Assembly: GCA_034336665.1 (NCBI GenBank)
Contig: JAPFBE010000003.1
Span: 59,005,352 to 59,069,351, forward strand
Direction of reading: 5' to 3'
From: Luscinia megarhynchos
Taxonomy: Eukaryota; Chordata; Aves; Passeriformes; Turdidae
Length of the DNA: 64,000 nt
Shown here: one piece after another, positions 40,466-52,000 of the stretch
Layout: each line of letters opens with the position of its first letter
Numbering within the stretch: position 1 is the stretch's first letter
Program-made: the position numbers and the translations under genes
The notes under the pieces: model-generated
The model's database searches: none
What the model saw: the letters and a program-made list of their open reading frames with translations, nothing else
What the model was told of the DNA's origin: nothing

Positions 40466-40477
40466 AGTTTCAGTTCC
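40466..40477 (-). promoter_or_regulatory. ISRE/IRF-like element in the EPSTI1 promoter
   Basis: On the minus strand the 12-mer GGAACTGAAACT matches the ISRE consensus GAAANNGAAACT at all but one specified position. It sits 87 bp 5' of the EPSTI1 start codon, in the right place and orientation to drive it. EPSTI1 is a known interferon-stimulated gene, so ISGF3/IRF binding is a natural inference. No clear TATA box is seen, so the transcription start probably lies between this site and 40380. Confidence 0.7.
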
Positions 40478-40687
40478 TGGTAAGCTCCTCCCCTTCCTGA
40501 ACTTTTGACTGGCAGGCATGCCAAAAAATGTACTGGTTTCCGAGGCATCCTGCAGCTGGAGCTCGAGTTTCATCATCTCCATCACAGCACGCAGGCAGAC
40601 AGGAGTCACAGGGTGACAGCAAAGCTGATCTGCACTAATAAACCAGGTGACAAGAGTTTGTGCAGAAGCATGGGGAGGTCTGACATT

Positions 40688-40812
40688 TTTCTGATATATT
40701 TCTGACATATATTTCTGATATATATTTCTGATATATATTTCTGACATATATTTCTGACATATAATTCTGATATATATATATATGGCATATCTTTCTGATA
40801 TATTTCTGACAT
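40688..40812. repeat. 13-bp AT-rich minisatellite upstream of EPSTI1
   Basis: About nine imperfect copies of CTGAYATATATTT. The CTG of successive units falls at 40691, 40702, 40715, 40728, 40741, 40754 and 40767, so most spacings are exactly 13. Later units are disrupted by a TA run and TATGGCATATC. It lies about 310-430 bp 5' of the EPSTI1 start codon. The minus-strand frames reading MSEIYQK-like repeats are artefacts of it. Confidence 0.95.
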
Positions 40813-40958
40813 TCTTTTTAACCCAGCACTTCCCTATGACAGAGGAAATAACTTGGGGTTGTTATGACCCACCCTTGAAGGTGAAGCTAACCCAGGTTCT
40901 TGTTAATAAGTTCAGATTAGAGTGAAAAAACATGGAATGGTCAATGCTTGCAAATATC

Positions 40959-41027
<69 letters not shown>
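40959..41027. repeat. GATA tetranucleotide microsatellite (about 17 units)
   Basis: An uninterrupted (TAGA/GATA)n run of about 69 bp, roughly 580 bp 5' of the EPSTI1 start codon. It is long and pure enough to be length-polymorphic. Confidence 0.98.
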
Positions 41028-42964
41028 GAACAATATGGTTGCAATGGAAAGCAGCTATATAGCCATTTTAGTTATTATCATCAATAGTAATATGGCAATA
41101 TGAAATCATAAAGATATCACTTAAAATGTGCAAGGGGAAAAAAGAAGAAAGAGAAAGAAAGGATGGGAGCAGGAAGATATATAACTACCACCCCTGGATT
41201 TACAATGAGACTTGAGTGTTGCTGCTGGTTGAAGGTCTTGGTCCATCTGCGGGGGGTGTGTGTAAGAGAGGGCAATTTGGCATGGTGAAAAGCACAATCC
41301 TGCCTCCACGAGATCTGCCTCTTATCAGACTCAAAGCTCAGATTGAAAACTCTGGAAGTTATAAATTCACCCCCTCTGTCTTATGCAGACCAGAGGTTTG
41401 CCATTACACACCCAAAAATTCATCTCTTTCTTGGGGGCTTGCAAACCTGGTCTCACCCTGATGCCTTCATAAATGGGTAATTGTTTTGAGTCACAGTCCA
41501 GTCTCTCACAAGGGGTTTTTCTGGTTTCTATTTTGCATGGGTGTACAAAGAAAGATGAAAGAGAAACTAAAAGCTAACCTTCAGATAAATCTTAAGGCAA
41601 TGGTCCAATCAGAAAAAATTCCTATTCAGCCTTTCAATTCTGCTCAATCAGAAAAATTTTTTACTTTGACTTTCCTAATTCTACCTGAAAAGAGGACAAA
41701 TACATGATCCACTTATTGAAAATGGAGATCCTTTGAGTGATCACATCTAACCAGTGGTAGTGTATCTATGGGATCTGCAGGGCTGGGGATAACTACCTCC
41801 TTAATATCATTAGTAAATGAAAGATGTTTAGCAGCTTCTAACCCCAAAAAGAACTAGCAATGCTACTCCAGGATAATGCAGCAGAACTAAGGAGGTCCAG
41901 CTCCACACATGCAGATCTCATCACTTTGCTCTCAGCTGATCAAGCTACACTAAAAACACATTGCTGGCCAGGTTTCCTGAGTGCTCAGACCACCTAGGTC
42001 TTACAGCACTGCCCACACATGCAGGGGAAGGAGCAAAGTAAAATGCCATATGGAAAGCCACAGGTGGTTGTAATGCTCCTTGGGACCCTGCCACCAGCAG
42101 CTCACCTCCCAGAGCTTCCATATCCACAAGGATCCATCTCCTAGGCTGGCCCCAAGAAGGCAGCACCAGTGGCCTCTCCCTCCCTCCATCCCTCCTAACG
42201 TGCTCTGCAGCACAGATGGCCTTCATTTGTACAAATCATTCTGCACACTTTGGAGTGCAAGGGCAGTGTGCTGTAAAGAGGTGAACTGGTGCACAGTCCC
42301 TTGCACCACCTCTCTTCACAAATATATATATGTATTTAATGTACAAGGTGCTGGCAAATGAAAGCAAGCATGAAGCTTACTCCCTTCCACAGAACTGCAG
42401 GGTCAATACAGGAAGTCCAGAAGCACTAGAAGTAGTACAGAAATTATAGCAAAGTCATGTCTGAGGACTGCAAAAATTTGTGGGATAACAGCTGTGCCTA
42501 CAGACACCCTATCTGGTAAAAATCCAGCTTTGACATCTGGAGTGTTCTTATCCACACAGATTGATGTCTTAATAACCCATATTTAATTACGAAAATTGAT
42601 TATAATTAATGTGGCCACTGCTGCTGGGTCTTCAATCCTGTAATGTTATGTAAAATTCAGATCTAGTGTCATTTTCCTGGTGAAATTTAGAAACTTCTGG
42701 CTGAAAACAGTAACTGTAGAATCTAAATATTTATATCTCTATTGCTCAAAAAGTGAGGGATATGTAATAAACTCAAGCACTAGAAGCTTGATCATTTTTG
42801 TTGCTTCCATGCTCATTTATTTCATAGCTCTGTTGTGGACAATCCAAACTAATCTACACAGGACAACATCCTTGTCTGGCTCTAAGGACAAATCATGCAA
42901 GACATGACCCCCAGAAAGTCAGTATTAACTACTGGAATCCAAAATGCAAGGAATTCTCATAACA

Positions 42965-43448
42965 TTGGGCCTGGAAGTCAAAGCTTAGAATTAAAGACCT
43001 TGGAAAAGGCTTCCAAACTTAGGTGCTAGAAACGAGAATGTAGATTTATAGCTTAAAGCAGAGACATGTTAAGTAGAGAAAAGTTTAGATTTAGAGTTTA
43101 AGATATAGAAAAAATAAAGGCAGTTACAAAAGTAACAAGAAGTTTTAGAATGCAGCAATATAAGTTTGTGTGTTGTGATATGATTGGCTAAGAAGGTTCA
43201 CACTGTAGTATGAGTCAATACAACAAAATATCTTAGTATTGGAATAGAAACATAAATATCTCTGTTGGCAGTATTTTATTGGTCAGTAAATCCTTAAAAG
43301 ACCTTGTAACCATAAGTCTTGTGACTTCTGGGCCATGCTCTGAACATCTGTAAGAGGAACTTACCCTTTCTGCCTGTGTAGAAGATAAGACAAATAAACC
43401 ACACTTTCTAAAGCAACTCAGAAGTTCCATCTTTCTGCTTCATTTTGA
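42965..43448 (+). mobile_element. Probable avian ERVL-type LTR, plus orientation
   Basis: The segment ends with a polyadenylation-like region: GACAAATAAACCACACTTTC, AAAGCAACTCAGAAGTTCC, ATCTTTCTGCTTCATTTTG. The body contains GATATGATTGGCTAAGAAG, GACCTTGTAACCATAAG and GGGCCATGCTCTGAACATC. This layout resembles songbird ERVL LTRs known to me. The 5' edge is a guess, and no internal retroviral sequence is seen. Confidence 0.5.
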
Positions 43449-43470
43449 AAAAGAAAAAATCCCCACAAGA

Positions 43471-43541
43471 AGATGTATCATGGGAGCAATAAGCCCACAC
43501 TTAGGAGATGTGTCATGGGAGCAATAAACCCACAATTAAGG
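43471..43541. repeat. Tandem duplication of a ~35-bp unit
   Basis: AGATGTATCATGGGAGCAAT at 43471 recurs as AGATGTGTCATGGGAGCAAT at 43506. Each copy is followed by AAGCCCACACTTAGG or AAACCCACAATTAAGG. The two copies are head to tail and differ at a few positions. It lies just after the probable ERVL LTR. Confidence 0.9.
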
Positions 43542-44288
43542 AGTGTACCAGATTTACTTTGTCCACCCTAAACAGCTCTTCATCACTATCCCAGCAATCT
43601 CAAACTCACCCACAGCCTCTGTGTGATACTTGGGTGTATCATTCATCAGCCCTTCAGTTTCATGCTACTAAAACACAACATTTCATAGGCTGCAACCCAG
43701 TTTTTACATTGCCTCAGATGCATTGAGCTGAAATATCCCCAAAATAATAATTGAGCTCTATCACCATGGCAGTACCACCTAAGGCTCTCAGGATGCTTGG
43801 AGTTTGGTAAGGACATGCATTTTGCCTCCACTAGGACCAACCCAGCCACTTAGCTACTCTGACCTAGTGGAGGCAGTCTTGGGCAGCATATATGTGTCTG
43901 TAGTAGCTGTATTTAGGAAAAAAAGGATCAGCCTCCAGCCCTGTTTTATTTAGTGTTTTAGATGTTAAATAGATGCTAAAGTGTCAGAATGCCAATGTAT
44001 TCAGTCTCCTCAAACATGCCAAAACCACCAAATCTCAACCTTTCCCAAATCCTCCATAAGGATTTTAATACAGTACTTATATTTTCTAGAGTCACCAAAT
44101 ACTGGCTGCCAATTCTATTTAAGGGGCTATATTTATAGTTGTTGCACATCCCTAACTGGATCTGAGGCTGTGATGCACTTGCTATCAAGTGAGCACTCAC
44201 ACAGCTGATGGCTCCCTCCCTCCCTCCCTGCCAGTAGGATAGGGCAGAAAACAGGAAAAGGAGTGAGAAAATTCATTCCTCAAAATAA

Positions 44289-44291
<3 letters not shown>

Positions 44292-44322
<31 letters not shown>
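44292..44322. repeat. Poly-T tract (T31)
   Basis: 31 consecutive T. No retrocopy can be read next to it. It could be the tail of a decayed antisense retroelement or simple slippage. Confidence 0.95.
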
Positions 44323-44325
<3 letters not shown>

Positions 44326-47039
44326 CTGTAAAGCTCTGTTGCCTCTAGCTATTAACAACCATTTTTTTCTTTTATTTTGTGGGAGACAGAAAGATAGAAA
44401 GTGATCTATCTTTTGCTCTCAGAAAATTCCTCAGTGGACATGTGAAATATTAAGAAGTCATATTCCCTCCCTCACCTGTGTTTCTTGTGAAATTGCAATA
44501 ATAAACCAAAATAACTTCTGTGGAGGAACCTTTTGTACTGAACCTTTTTTCCAACCCTGTAGCACTGTGAACTATACCAAAAAGGAGAGGTATCAGAGAC
44601 CTTTTCTCACTATAAAGAATCTGGGTCAGCCATGTCATCTTTTCTTTGGGAAAGTTAGATAGGATAAAACTCCCTTCTAATAAAGAAATAGTATTAAAAC
44701 CCCCATAAAATTAAACCAATATAATGTTCCCTATCTTTTCTTCCCAGAAGACAACTGTTCTTTCTTCATTATTTCACTGTTGGTTTATGGCATTTTAAGG
44801 TTTCGCATGTTTAAGGGTTTTGTTTTCTCAACCACAAACACATTTCATTAAAAGCTAAGACTTTTATTTAATCCAAGGATACTAGAAGCCTAAAGCTTGA
44901 AGAAAATCATGAAACTGAAGGAGACCTTTGAAAGGGCAACCAGGACAGGCAAGCTTTTGTACAGCCCACTCTATTTTTCTCAGAAGCCAGGAAATTGTAT
45001 CAGGAGACCTTGATTGCTGGAGAAATGCTTTTTCCTTTGTCATCAGCACTAAAACACTTGGTCCAACAGCTGGATACAATGCTCGAGGGTTCACATGCAA
45101 AGCTTTTTTTGCCTGGATATTTTGGCTAAGTAAGTAAGACACACAGCTGAATATACTACAGAGCATATTGAGTAATTGGTCATTGGGAACATATCTCTAT
45201 ATTTTAGAGCAATGGCAAATGATGGCAAATGTCCCTAGAGGAATGTTTATGATTAGAAATGCTTAGAGTTGTTATACCATGATGGCAAAATAAGAATTGA
45301 ATTTTTCAAGGTGCATTTTACTTTACCAGTGTTTTTCTGTCTGAGTACTCTACCTTGCTGTACCATTGGGTTGATCACTTCCTGCAGGGTTGATAGCACT
45401 AATTGTTACAGCTGAGGGTGCTGGAGAAGAGAATTTCTCTGCTCCCTGGAGAGGGGTCCCAGGAGGAGAGTAAAATGTCAACATTTGGTTAAAATTTATT
45501 CCTGTTTAGATTGAGGACTGGAATTTGTCAGGTTCAGCAGAAAGAATGCCATTAGCTTTGACAAGTGCGTGTGTGTGGATGTGTTGGGTAATTTATTTAG
45601 GAGATGTGAAATGCTGCACACACTTTTATTGCAAAATGCTGAAATTCACATACCTGTCAAAAACTATCATCTTCCACCCTCTAAAAGAAAATTGACCCTT
45701 GCTTTCTCTGCAGTATCCTTCAGCAGTACAGCAGGTCCACCTCTCCTTTAGACAATAATGCTTCAGCAAACAGAAGTGGGGATTGAAAATATAATTAACC
45801 CAATGTCCAGAATTTGCTGTACTGAGGTCCAGTGCCTGAAGATTATTGGTACATTTTAGGAGCAACTCTTTAGCTTGGAGAGCGCTATGCATATCTATAT
45901 TGCTATATAAATAACACCAAATAATAAAGCAGGGCTATTTTAAAGGTCTGACATTATAAAAACAATCAGGACTACAAATGAATGTTTTATACCATTAAAA
46001 ATGCCTTCAAAAAATCTATTGGAAAAGACAAAATTAACTGGTAAACTGCACAAATGGTATCAGAAGCAAAGATCTCTAAGAGCCATTGCTCCAGCTGTGT
46101 GTCTAGAGGGAAAAAGTCCTTGAGAACTCTGGTAGTATTAAAATAGTATTTGCAATTTTCCTGAATAAATCTTTTTCTTAACAGTTTTTAAAGCATAGAT
46201 TTACTTATTCACAAAAGATACGTGATCTTTTAGGCATATATACCACCTTCTTCAAGGAATAATTATACTCTTTGAATTCCTAAAGGCCATGATTAGTTCC
46301 AGCTTAGAATTTTATATAATATACTACTTGTGGTACCTAGTCAACCAAAGGTGTCATATGGACAATTATAGTGTCTAGAAAGAACATTACATTCTTTCTT
46401 GTGTTATTTTTCCAAATACATTACCTAAAGAAATTAGTAGAAGTCCACAGCTCATGCCTCTTTTTCATAGTATATTTTGGTAATCAAATACACAAATCCT
46501 TGTAGGATAATTAACTCTTCCAACTTCTAATCCTGGCTGGTAAGATTTATTCTTCATTAATTTGTATGCACATGACAATTCAGCAAGGCTCAAGTACTGA
46601 CTTTTCCAGTTTTATATGATATGCCTCATGATTTCCTTGATAACTTTCAATTATACTCTCTTCTCTGCCTGACCTCAGAAACTTTAATCTTTAGGATGAA
46701 ACTTTGGTCCCTGCCATTCTAATTTACTAATCAGGTACTACATTTACAGGTTTTTTGGAAATTCTCAGTGGTAAAAATCCCAAACAGAAATATGCTCCTT
46801 GCTATCAATTTCACAAGATTTAACCTGGTATCCATTTCTAGATTCTCCTTTATTCCTGACAGAGACTCTTGCCAGAATGGATCCTGACTACAACACAGAA
46901 TACTGTAGCACAGACTGTTTAGGAAAATAATTTATAGGAAAAGAATGCAGGCAATTAACTTCAATGGCATAACAAATCTGGACAACATTGCTACACATTA
47001 ATAGTGACAATATGCTGGAACATACCAGTGTTTAGGATT

Positions 47040-47360
47040 GAATTAAATAGTAATGGGCAGATTGTCTGCACCAGCACCATCCTGTGCCTAACGCGGCACA
47101 CAGCTGTGCCTCGCTGAGAGGAGTTTCGGGGGAGAACCATCACCAGACACCCAGCTGCTGTCATTCCTCCCCTCCTCGCTTCCCAGGAAAACAAACTACA
47201 CTGCTTCACTTCTGGCAGAACATACATTTTCCTGGTGTTGATTATCTGGTTTGCTCTGCCTAATCGATGTGCTTCCTGTGGCTGTCTGTCCAGAGAGCAG
47301 CAGCAGTAGCGGGGCTGGTGATGTGAAAAAGATGGTTTGAGCACAGTTCTCCTTCTCAGA
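47040..47360. other. GC-richer unassigned block
   Basis: A modest GC and CpG rise (AACGCGGCAC, CCTCGCTG, TTTCGGGG, AATCGATG, AGTAGCGGGG, AGAGCGTGCC) over which a 156-codon minus-strand frame is open (46991-47461). I recognise no protein family, and a frame of that size is expected by chance in 64 kb. It may be a decayed transposon or a regulatory element. Confidence 0.35.
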
Positions 47361-48109
47361 GCGTGCCTGGATATATTTGTATGGACCATATTATGACCCA
47401 GTGTCTTTAAGAGCCCAATTTTGCTACCCTTACAATGACACAAAATATTTCCTGAGTTCATAGATTATAACTTCCTTCCAAAGGTGATCAAGCACCTGAC
47501 AAGAGCACATGTTTTTCTGGGTTTGGTACTTGTAAAGGAGGAAGAACTTGTCTGCTGTGACCAGGTGACAGTAGTATTTGGGCAAAATAGCAGAAGCACA
47601 ACTTTGGATTAATGAGAACAGAATCTAACCTGTTAAGGGGTCTCAGAGATCAGCTTGTAAAACTAAGGAAGAGACCCTAAATTCCAAAACTTTCAATTTA
47701 TTGGTTTTTAATCTGTGTTTGCTAATCAAAAAAGTAGTAAGTGACATACTATTCTGCATCAGTTCTACGTCAAATAAATTAATACAAGAAAGATTAGTTG
47801 GGTTCGTTTTTTTGATTCTAAGATCAGTTTTAAGTTTCTAAGAATTCCACTGAAGATTTAAAAAATTAATCATACATGATTGTATGTTCTATGTCCAATG
47901 AAGAAATAAAAATGAATGCATCTCTTGACGAATGGATCATCAAGCAACTTCCAATGGCTTTTGTTCAGTAGAAAGTTAAATTTATACCTCTTTCTAAGGT
48001 TAATGAAATGCTGTATGTGGTCAGCTCACCTCTACGGTACTTTAAAAAGATACTTAAGAGATGCTCAGAAGAGCAATCGTCGTTTGAAATAGGAGGTAAG
48101 AAGAGTAAT

Positions 48110-48400
48110 TCTTTTCGTCCAGTCACACCGCTTAGCAGCCCGATGATCCAGTTCCACCGCCAGCACTACCAGCAGGCGGGAAGGAAAGGCGGCACAAGGG
48201 GCGAGCTGCTTCGCTGCTGTACGGACACGGGGCTGAGCATCGCCCTGATTGTGGTGCGGGACGGAAGGCGATGGACAAGGAGGCATCAGATGAGGAGCGC
48301 TTCCAGAACGGTGCGCGATCCTAAGTGGCAGCGTTTGCAGGGAATCAGAGTACCAAACAGTGAAATATATACCGACACCAACTACGGTGCAAGCGTGTAA
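48110..48400. other. Isolated CpG-rich block upstream of the DNAJC15 island
   Basis: High CpG density (CACCGC, CCCGATG, CCACCGCC, AGGCGGGAAG, GGCGGCAC, GGGGCGAGC, TTCGCTG, TACGGACACGGGG, GGTGCGGGACGG, GGAGCGC, AACGGTGCGCGATC) separated from the DNAJC15 island by ~200 bp of ordinary sequence. A 130-codon plus frame (48008-48400) spans it without recognisable homology. Candidates: first exon of a divergent or upstream lncRNA, an alternative 5' UTR exon of DNAJC15, or a young mobile fragment. Confidence 0.45.
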
Positions 48401-48599
48401 ATTTTAAAATGCATTTTTAGTGTGGTTTTTATTCCCCCAGATTAATTACGCTTTATCCTTTACATGTGTTCCCCGCCCCAAATTTCCAAAATCCTGTGTC
48501 CTGAAGATGGGCACGAGTAATTTCCGTGTGCCCTGAATGTTTTCCCCACTCCAGATCCTGTTTGTTAATGCATTGATTATCCCTAAAGTGCGGTGATTA

Positions 48600-49060
48600 T
48601 CCCGTATCGCTCCGTTTCCCGCCTCTCCCGGGATGCGGCGCGCCTGCCTTGACCCTGCGGGAGGAGGCGCTTCGCGCTCCGTCCTGCCGCGCTGTTTGTC
48701 CCTCCTGCCGACCCGTAGTGTTCGCTCCTCCTCGCGCCATCATGGAGGGCGCCGCGGCCTCTGCCGAGGGCCTGCGCTATGCCGAGTACGCGCGGGCCCC
48801 TACGGGCGCCGGCAAGGGCCAAGCCGAGCTGGACCGGGGGCTGGTGAGCGCACGGCGGGACCCGCACCCCCGGCCTACACGCGTGTGGAGGGTGATGTGT
48901 GTGAGCGGGGCGGGGCCGGGGTGCGGGGACAGGCGTGCTCCGCTCCCCTCGGGCTGGGCAGGGGAGGCTGGGGGGCAGAGCGTCCCTGGCCCGGTGCCGC
49001 GGGTGTGGCGTCCCACCCGAGATTGGGAACGGCGCACCCGTGGCTTGTAAATGCTCGTGG
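48600..49060 (+). promoter_or_regulatory. CpG island: DNAJC15 promoter and exon 1
   Basis: This is a dense block of CpG and GC-rich sequence in an AT-rich neighbourhood, spanning the DNAJC15 start. No TATA box is seen. A perfect E2F-type core TTTCCCGC lies at 48615-48622. Just after it, TCCCGGGATGC resembles the core of a ZNF143/THAP11 site. Human DNAJC15 is named methylation-controlled J protein because its CpG island is silenced by methylation. The right end of the island may merge with an LTR-like segment starting near 49004. Confidence 0.8.
48742..48843 (+). CDS. DNAJC15: DNAJC15 coding exon 1
   Basis: The start ATG at 48742 has a strong context (A at -3, G at +4). 34 codons read MEGAAASAEGLRYAEYARAP and end AELDRGL, followed by donor GTGAGC at 48844. 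The family hallmark LRYAEY is present. The rest of the N-terminus differs from human MAARGV..., as is usual for this region. The exon lies inside a CpG island, so all frames here lack stops and several shadow frames are open. Confidence 0.95.
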
Positions 49061-52000
49061 TCCCAGAGAACCACCTAAGGCAGAGGGTCCGCAATCCGAA
49101 AGTTTTATTAAGTTCGTTACACGTTGGCGTGGAAATGTTGGGTCTGACCAACTATGTTGACCCGCACACGGCAGCGGGTTTTGGGTAAAGGGGTAGGGTG
49201 AAACGGAAGAGAGAAAAGAAGATGTGAATTAAAGGGGAATAGAAAGAGAAAGAGGAAAAATGAGAGAAAAAGAGAGAGAGTGTATGAGATCACCAGCCCT
49301 GGTTCCAGCCTCAGTCCGGGTGATGCAATGTCCTGGAGGTGCCTGCGGATACTTTTTTATGGATGGGTTTTCCCTGCCGAGAAGGCAGGTTTCTCGCATT
49401 CCGGGCAATTCTGGAAACGGACTGTGGGGCTTGGGGAGTCTCTGGTGCGCTTGATCATCCCCTACAGCCCATGCCCGTGTTATGAACTGCTCACCGAAAT
49501 CGGGTAGGTCAGTCAATAAGGCAATTTATTAGTTCATTGATAGGGAGCAGGCGAGCAGCGCTGGGGACGTGGGGACTCTGCGCTCCGCCAGCACGTCCGT
49601 CTCATCTTTGGTCACTGCCCCTTTTACAGGCAGTTCCTTGGTGGGCTGTGGCATGCCCACTGCGCTGTGGTACTAGTCTGAGCAAGCCCGAACGTGTTGG
49701 CCAGCAGCAGTGGCCACAAGCCCCCACCAGGACTGAACAAGGCTGGAAGATGTCAACTTGTGCTCCCAGCAAGTCTAGGCAGCAGCAGGGACAAGCCTGC
49801 TCATGTTCAAACAAGCCTGCATAAAATGAACAATTTACAAGAAAGTGACTTAAACAAATATCATGAGATTGTTAGATTTTCCTATGTCTCATGTCCCTGC
49901 TTTACTTTGGATTCAGTATTCTTGTTTATATTGATCTCATGGTGTATTTTTATAATGACACGAATCACTGTGTAACATCTCACACCCACTTCCTGGCCTC
50001 ATCTTTGCACTGTAGTATGCTGTGTTTACCTCCAGTAGCTAGAACAAGTAAAAGTGCTGCCCTACCTCTGCACAGCCCTCTTCTCCAGCCACATCTGGTT
50101 CTTTCCCATGGTGTGTTAATTCCAACAATCCTTGGGTATTGCCAGCAATTCTTGTCTGTCACTACCAAGAGTCCTTGGTTGGCTCCACAGCCAGTGGATG
50201 TTTGGAACATACACATTAGCCCCTTCTGGGATTCCACAGCAGGGTACACGGGAACACTTCAGCCCCAGCATTCACCAACCAGGCTGAGAATTCTGTTCCT
50301 GCCATGAAAATGTGTTACCTGACATGTTTTCACCCACTGTGCAAATGTTATTACCACAGGCAGGTTTGAGTGTTGAAGGTTTTGCAGGGCTCTGTTTCAG
50401 AAAAGTAATTCTCATCTGGTACTTTGTGGGTGGAGGCAGAGTGTCTCCAAAGTTTCCTATGCTGTATTGTGCTCTAGAGGAAAGGAGGCCGGGACTTTAT
50501 CTCACTTCTTTCCTGTGACTTCAACTAGTTCAGAGAACAGTGAGTTCCCATTGGAAGAGGGAGCTGAGAAGAACACACAGCTTAAAGCCCCAGATGGTGA
50601 AGTTTTCACATTTTTTTAAATGGCTTAAAAGTCTTACTTGCCTAACCTAATTGTGTGTGTGAAGTTGTCTCTACAATATTTCTACTTCTTTTAAAACAAT
50701 TTTAAAATTCACTGTTCTCTAACTTATTTATTCATTGTTACTACAGTCTAGGACTTTTTATTTTATTCCCACAGAAGAGTATTCCTGTGTATTTAACAGG
50801 AAGCGTGTAGGTAATCTTAAGAGGCTGGCTCTGAAACTCATTATTGTCATGGCCATTCTCCCTGCAGAATGCTAACAGGGAATTCCTAGAATTTTGTTGT
50901 GTCTTTGGGCCTACTTACCCATCTGGGATACAAGTTGCATTTGGAGTTAGCATGGCTGGCTTTTTGTTGTTGTGAGTGCTGCCACATTCTTACTGAGGTC
51001 TGGAGACTAAGGTGGAGCTTTCGAGGACTGGATGTCTACAGGTTTTCCAGGATATTAGATGAAAGTCACTTGATCATGGCCACGTTTACTCTTGTAGTTG
51101 TTTCACAAAAGCATTTGGAGCAATGGAAGAGCAGCAGTGGAAGCATGAGGCGTCTGCTCTCAAAGATCACTCACAGGAGCCTTTGTTAATTAATGCATAC
51201 TCAAGAAGATTGATTTGATACCTTGTGGTAATTGGTCTATTAGTGAATCTTGCTCTGGTTCAATTTCCTATGAAATACCATCCAGAACTGTAGTTGTAGC
51301 TTTATATATAAACCAAAAATAGTGCTGTAAAATTAAAGAACAAAAAATGACGTGGGAATTGTGTCAGTATGGAGAACAGCATCTAGCTGAAATTACTTCT
51401 AATTCACTGTTGGAAAACAAAGTTTCATGGGAAGATTAAGACTAGAGGGAAAACACTAGATTATGAAATCAAATTGGTTGCATAGAGTTTATAATACAAT
51501 CCCACTTCAAAAGGGTTCTGCCTCCACATAGTGTTAGTGAGGTGATTTGCTTATTCCAATATTCCAAGAACAGTATTCCAATAAACTGTAACTACTCTTC
51601 CAAGGATTGGAAGCCTCATTCTATCTTCCATACCAAACAATCATTTGTATTTCAAGTAAAGAATTTTTATTTAAGGGAATATGTATTTTCTGAAATATTT
51701 TTGTACACTTAGTTAATATACTTGTGTATCCTACTTTTTAGCAGTGTACAGAACTAAAAAACCCCAAAACAAACAAACAAACCAAACCTTAAAAACTTCT
51801 AGTTAAGTAATTTATACTTGTGTATTTATTTGAATATAGGTACATATTTCCTGTTTTGCTTGTCCATGATTAAGCATGGATTAATTGCAAAATGCCATTC
51901 AACCCATGAAAACAAATTACTGTTTTTTCTGTGCTTTTAATTCTCTTCTGCTCACTGTAGGTTTCTGAGGCAAAAGACTGTAGGGCTCCTGCTGTGTGTG

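Larger units (their letters stand above)
40380..48741. other. Intergenic region between the divergent EPSTI1 and DNAJC15 start codons
   Basis: About 8.4 kb with no recognisable third gene. It contains the EPSTI1 promoter, the 13-bp minisatellite, a GATA array, a probable ERVL LTR, a small tandem duplication, a T31 tract, a GC-richer block near 47040-47360, a CpG-rich block at 48110-48400 and the DNAJC15 CpG island. The stretches 44330-46990 and 47470-48000 are plain AT-rich sequence. Confidence 0.8.

Noticed and set aside
40454..40812. Minus-strand frames with repeated MSEIYQK-like units
   Set aside because: They are translations of the 13-bp AT-rich minisatellite in shifting frames, with no start or splice context.
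40689..40812. Minisatellite as a cluster of GAS/STAT sites
   Set aside because: Units contain TTTCTGAYAT but lack the TTCNNNGAA palindrome needed for a GAS element.
44292..44322. Poly-T as the tail of a processed pseudogene
   Set aside because: The flanking sequence on either side shows no readable cDNA in the matching orientation.
46991..47461. 156-codon minus-strand frame between the genes
   Set aside because: No family resemblance and no splice or promoter context; its length is within chance expectation. Kept only as a GC-richer block.
48583..49160. Overlapping 124-175 codon frames on both strands around 48.6-49.1 kb
   Set aside because: The CpG island is depleted of stop codons. Only the DNAJC15 frame from 48742 has family residues and a matching splice donor.
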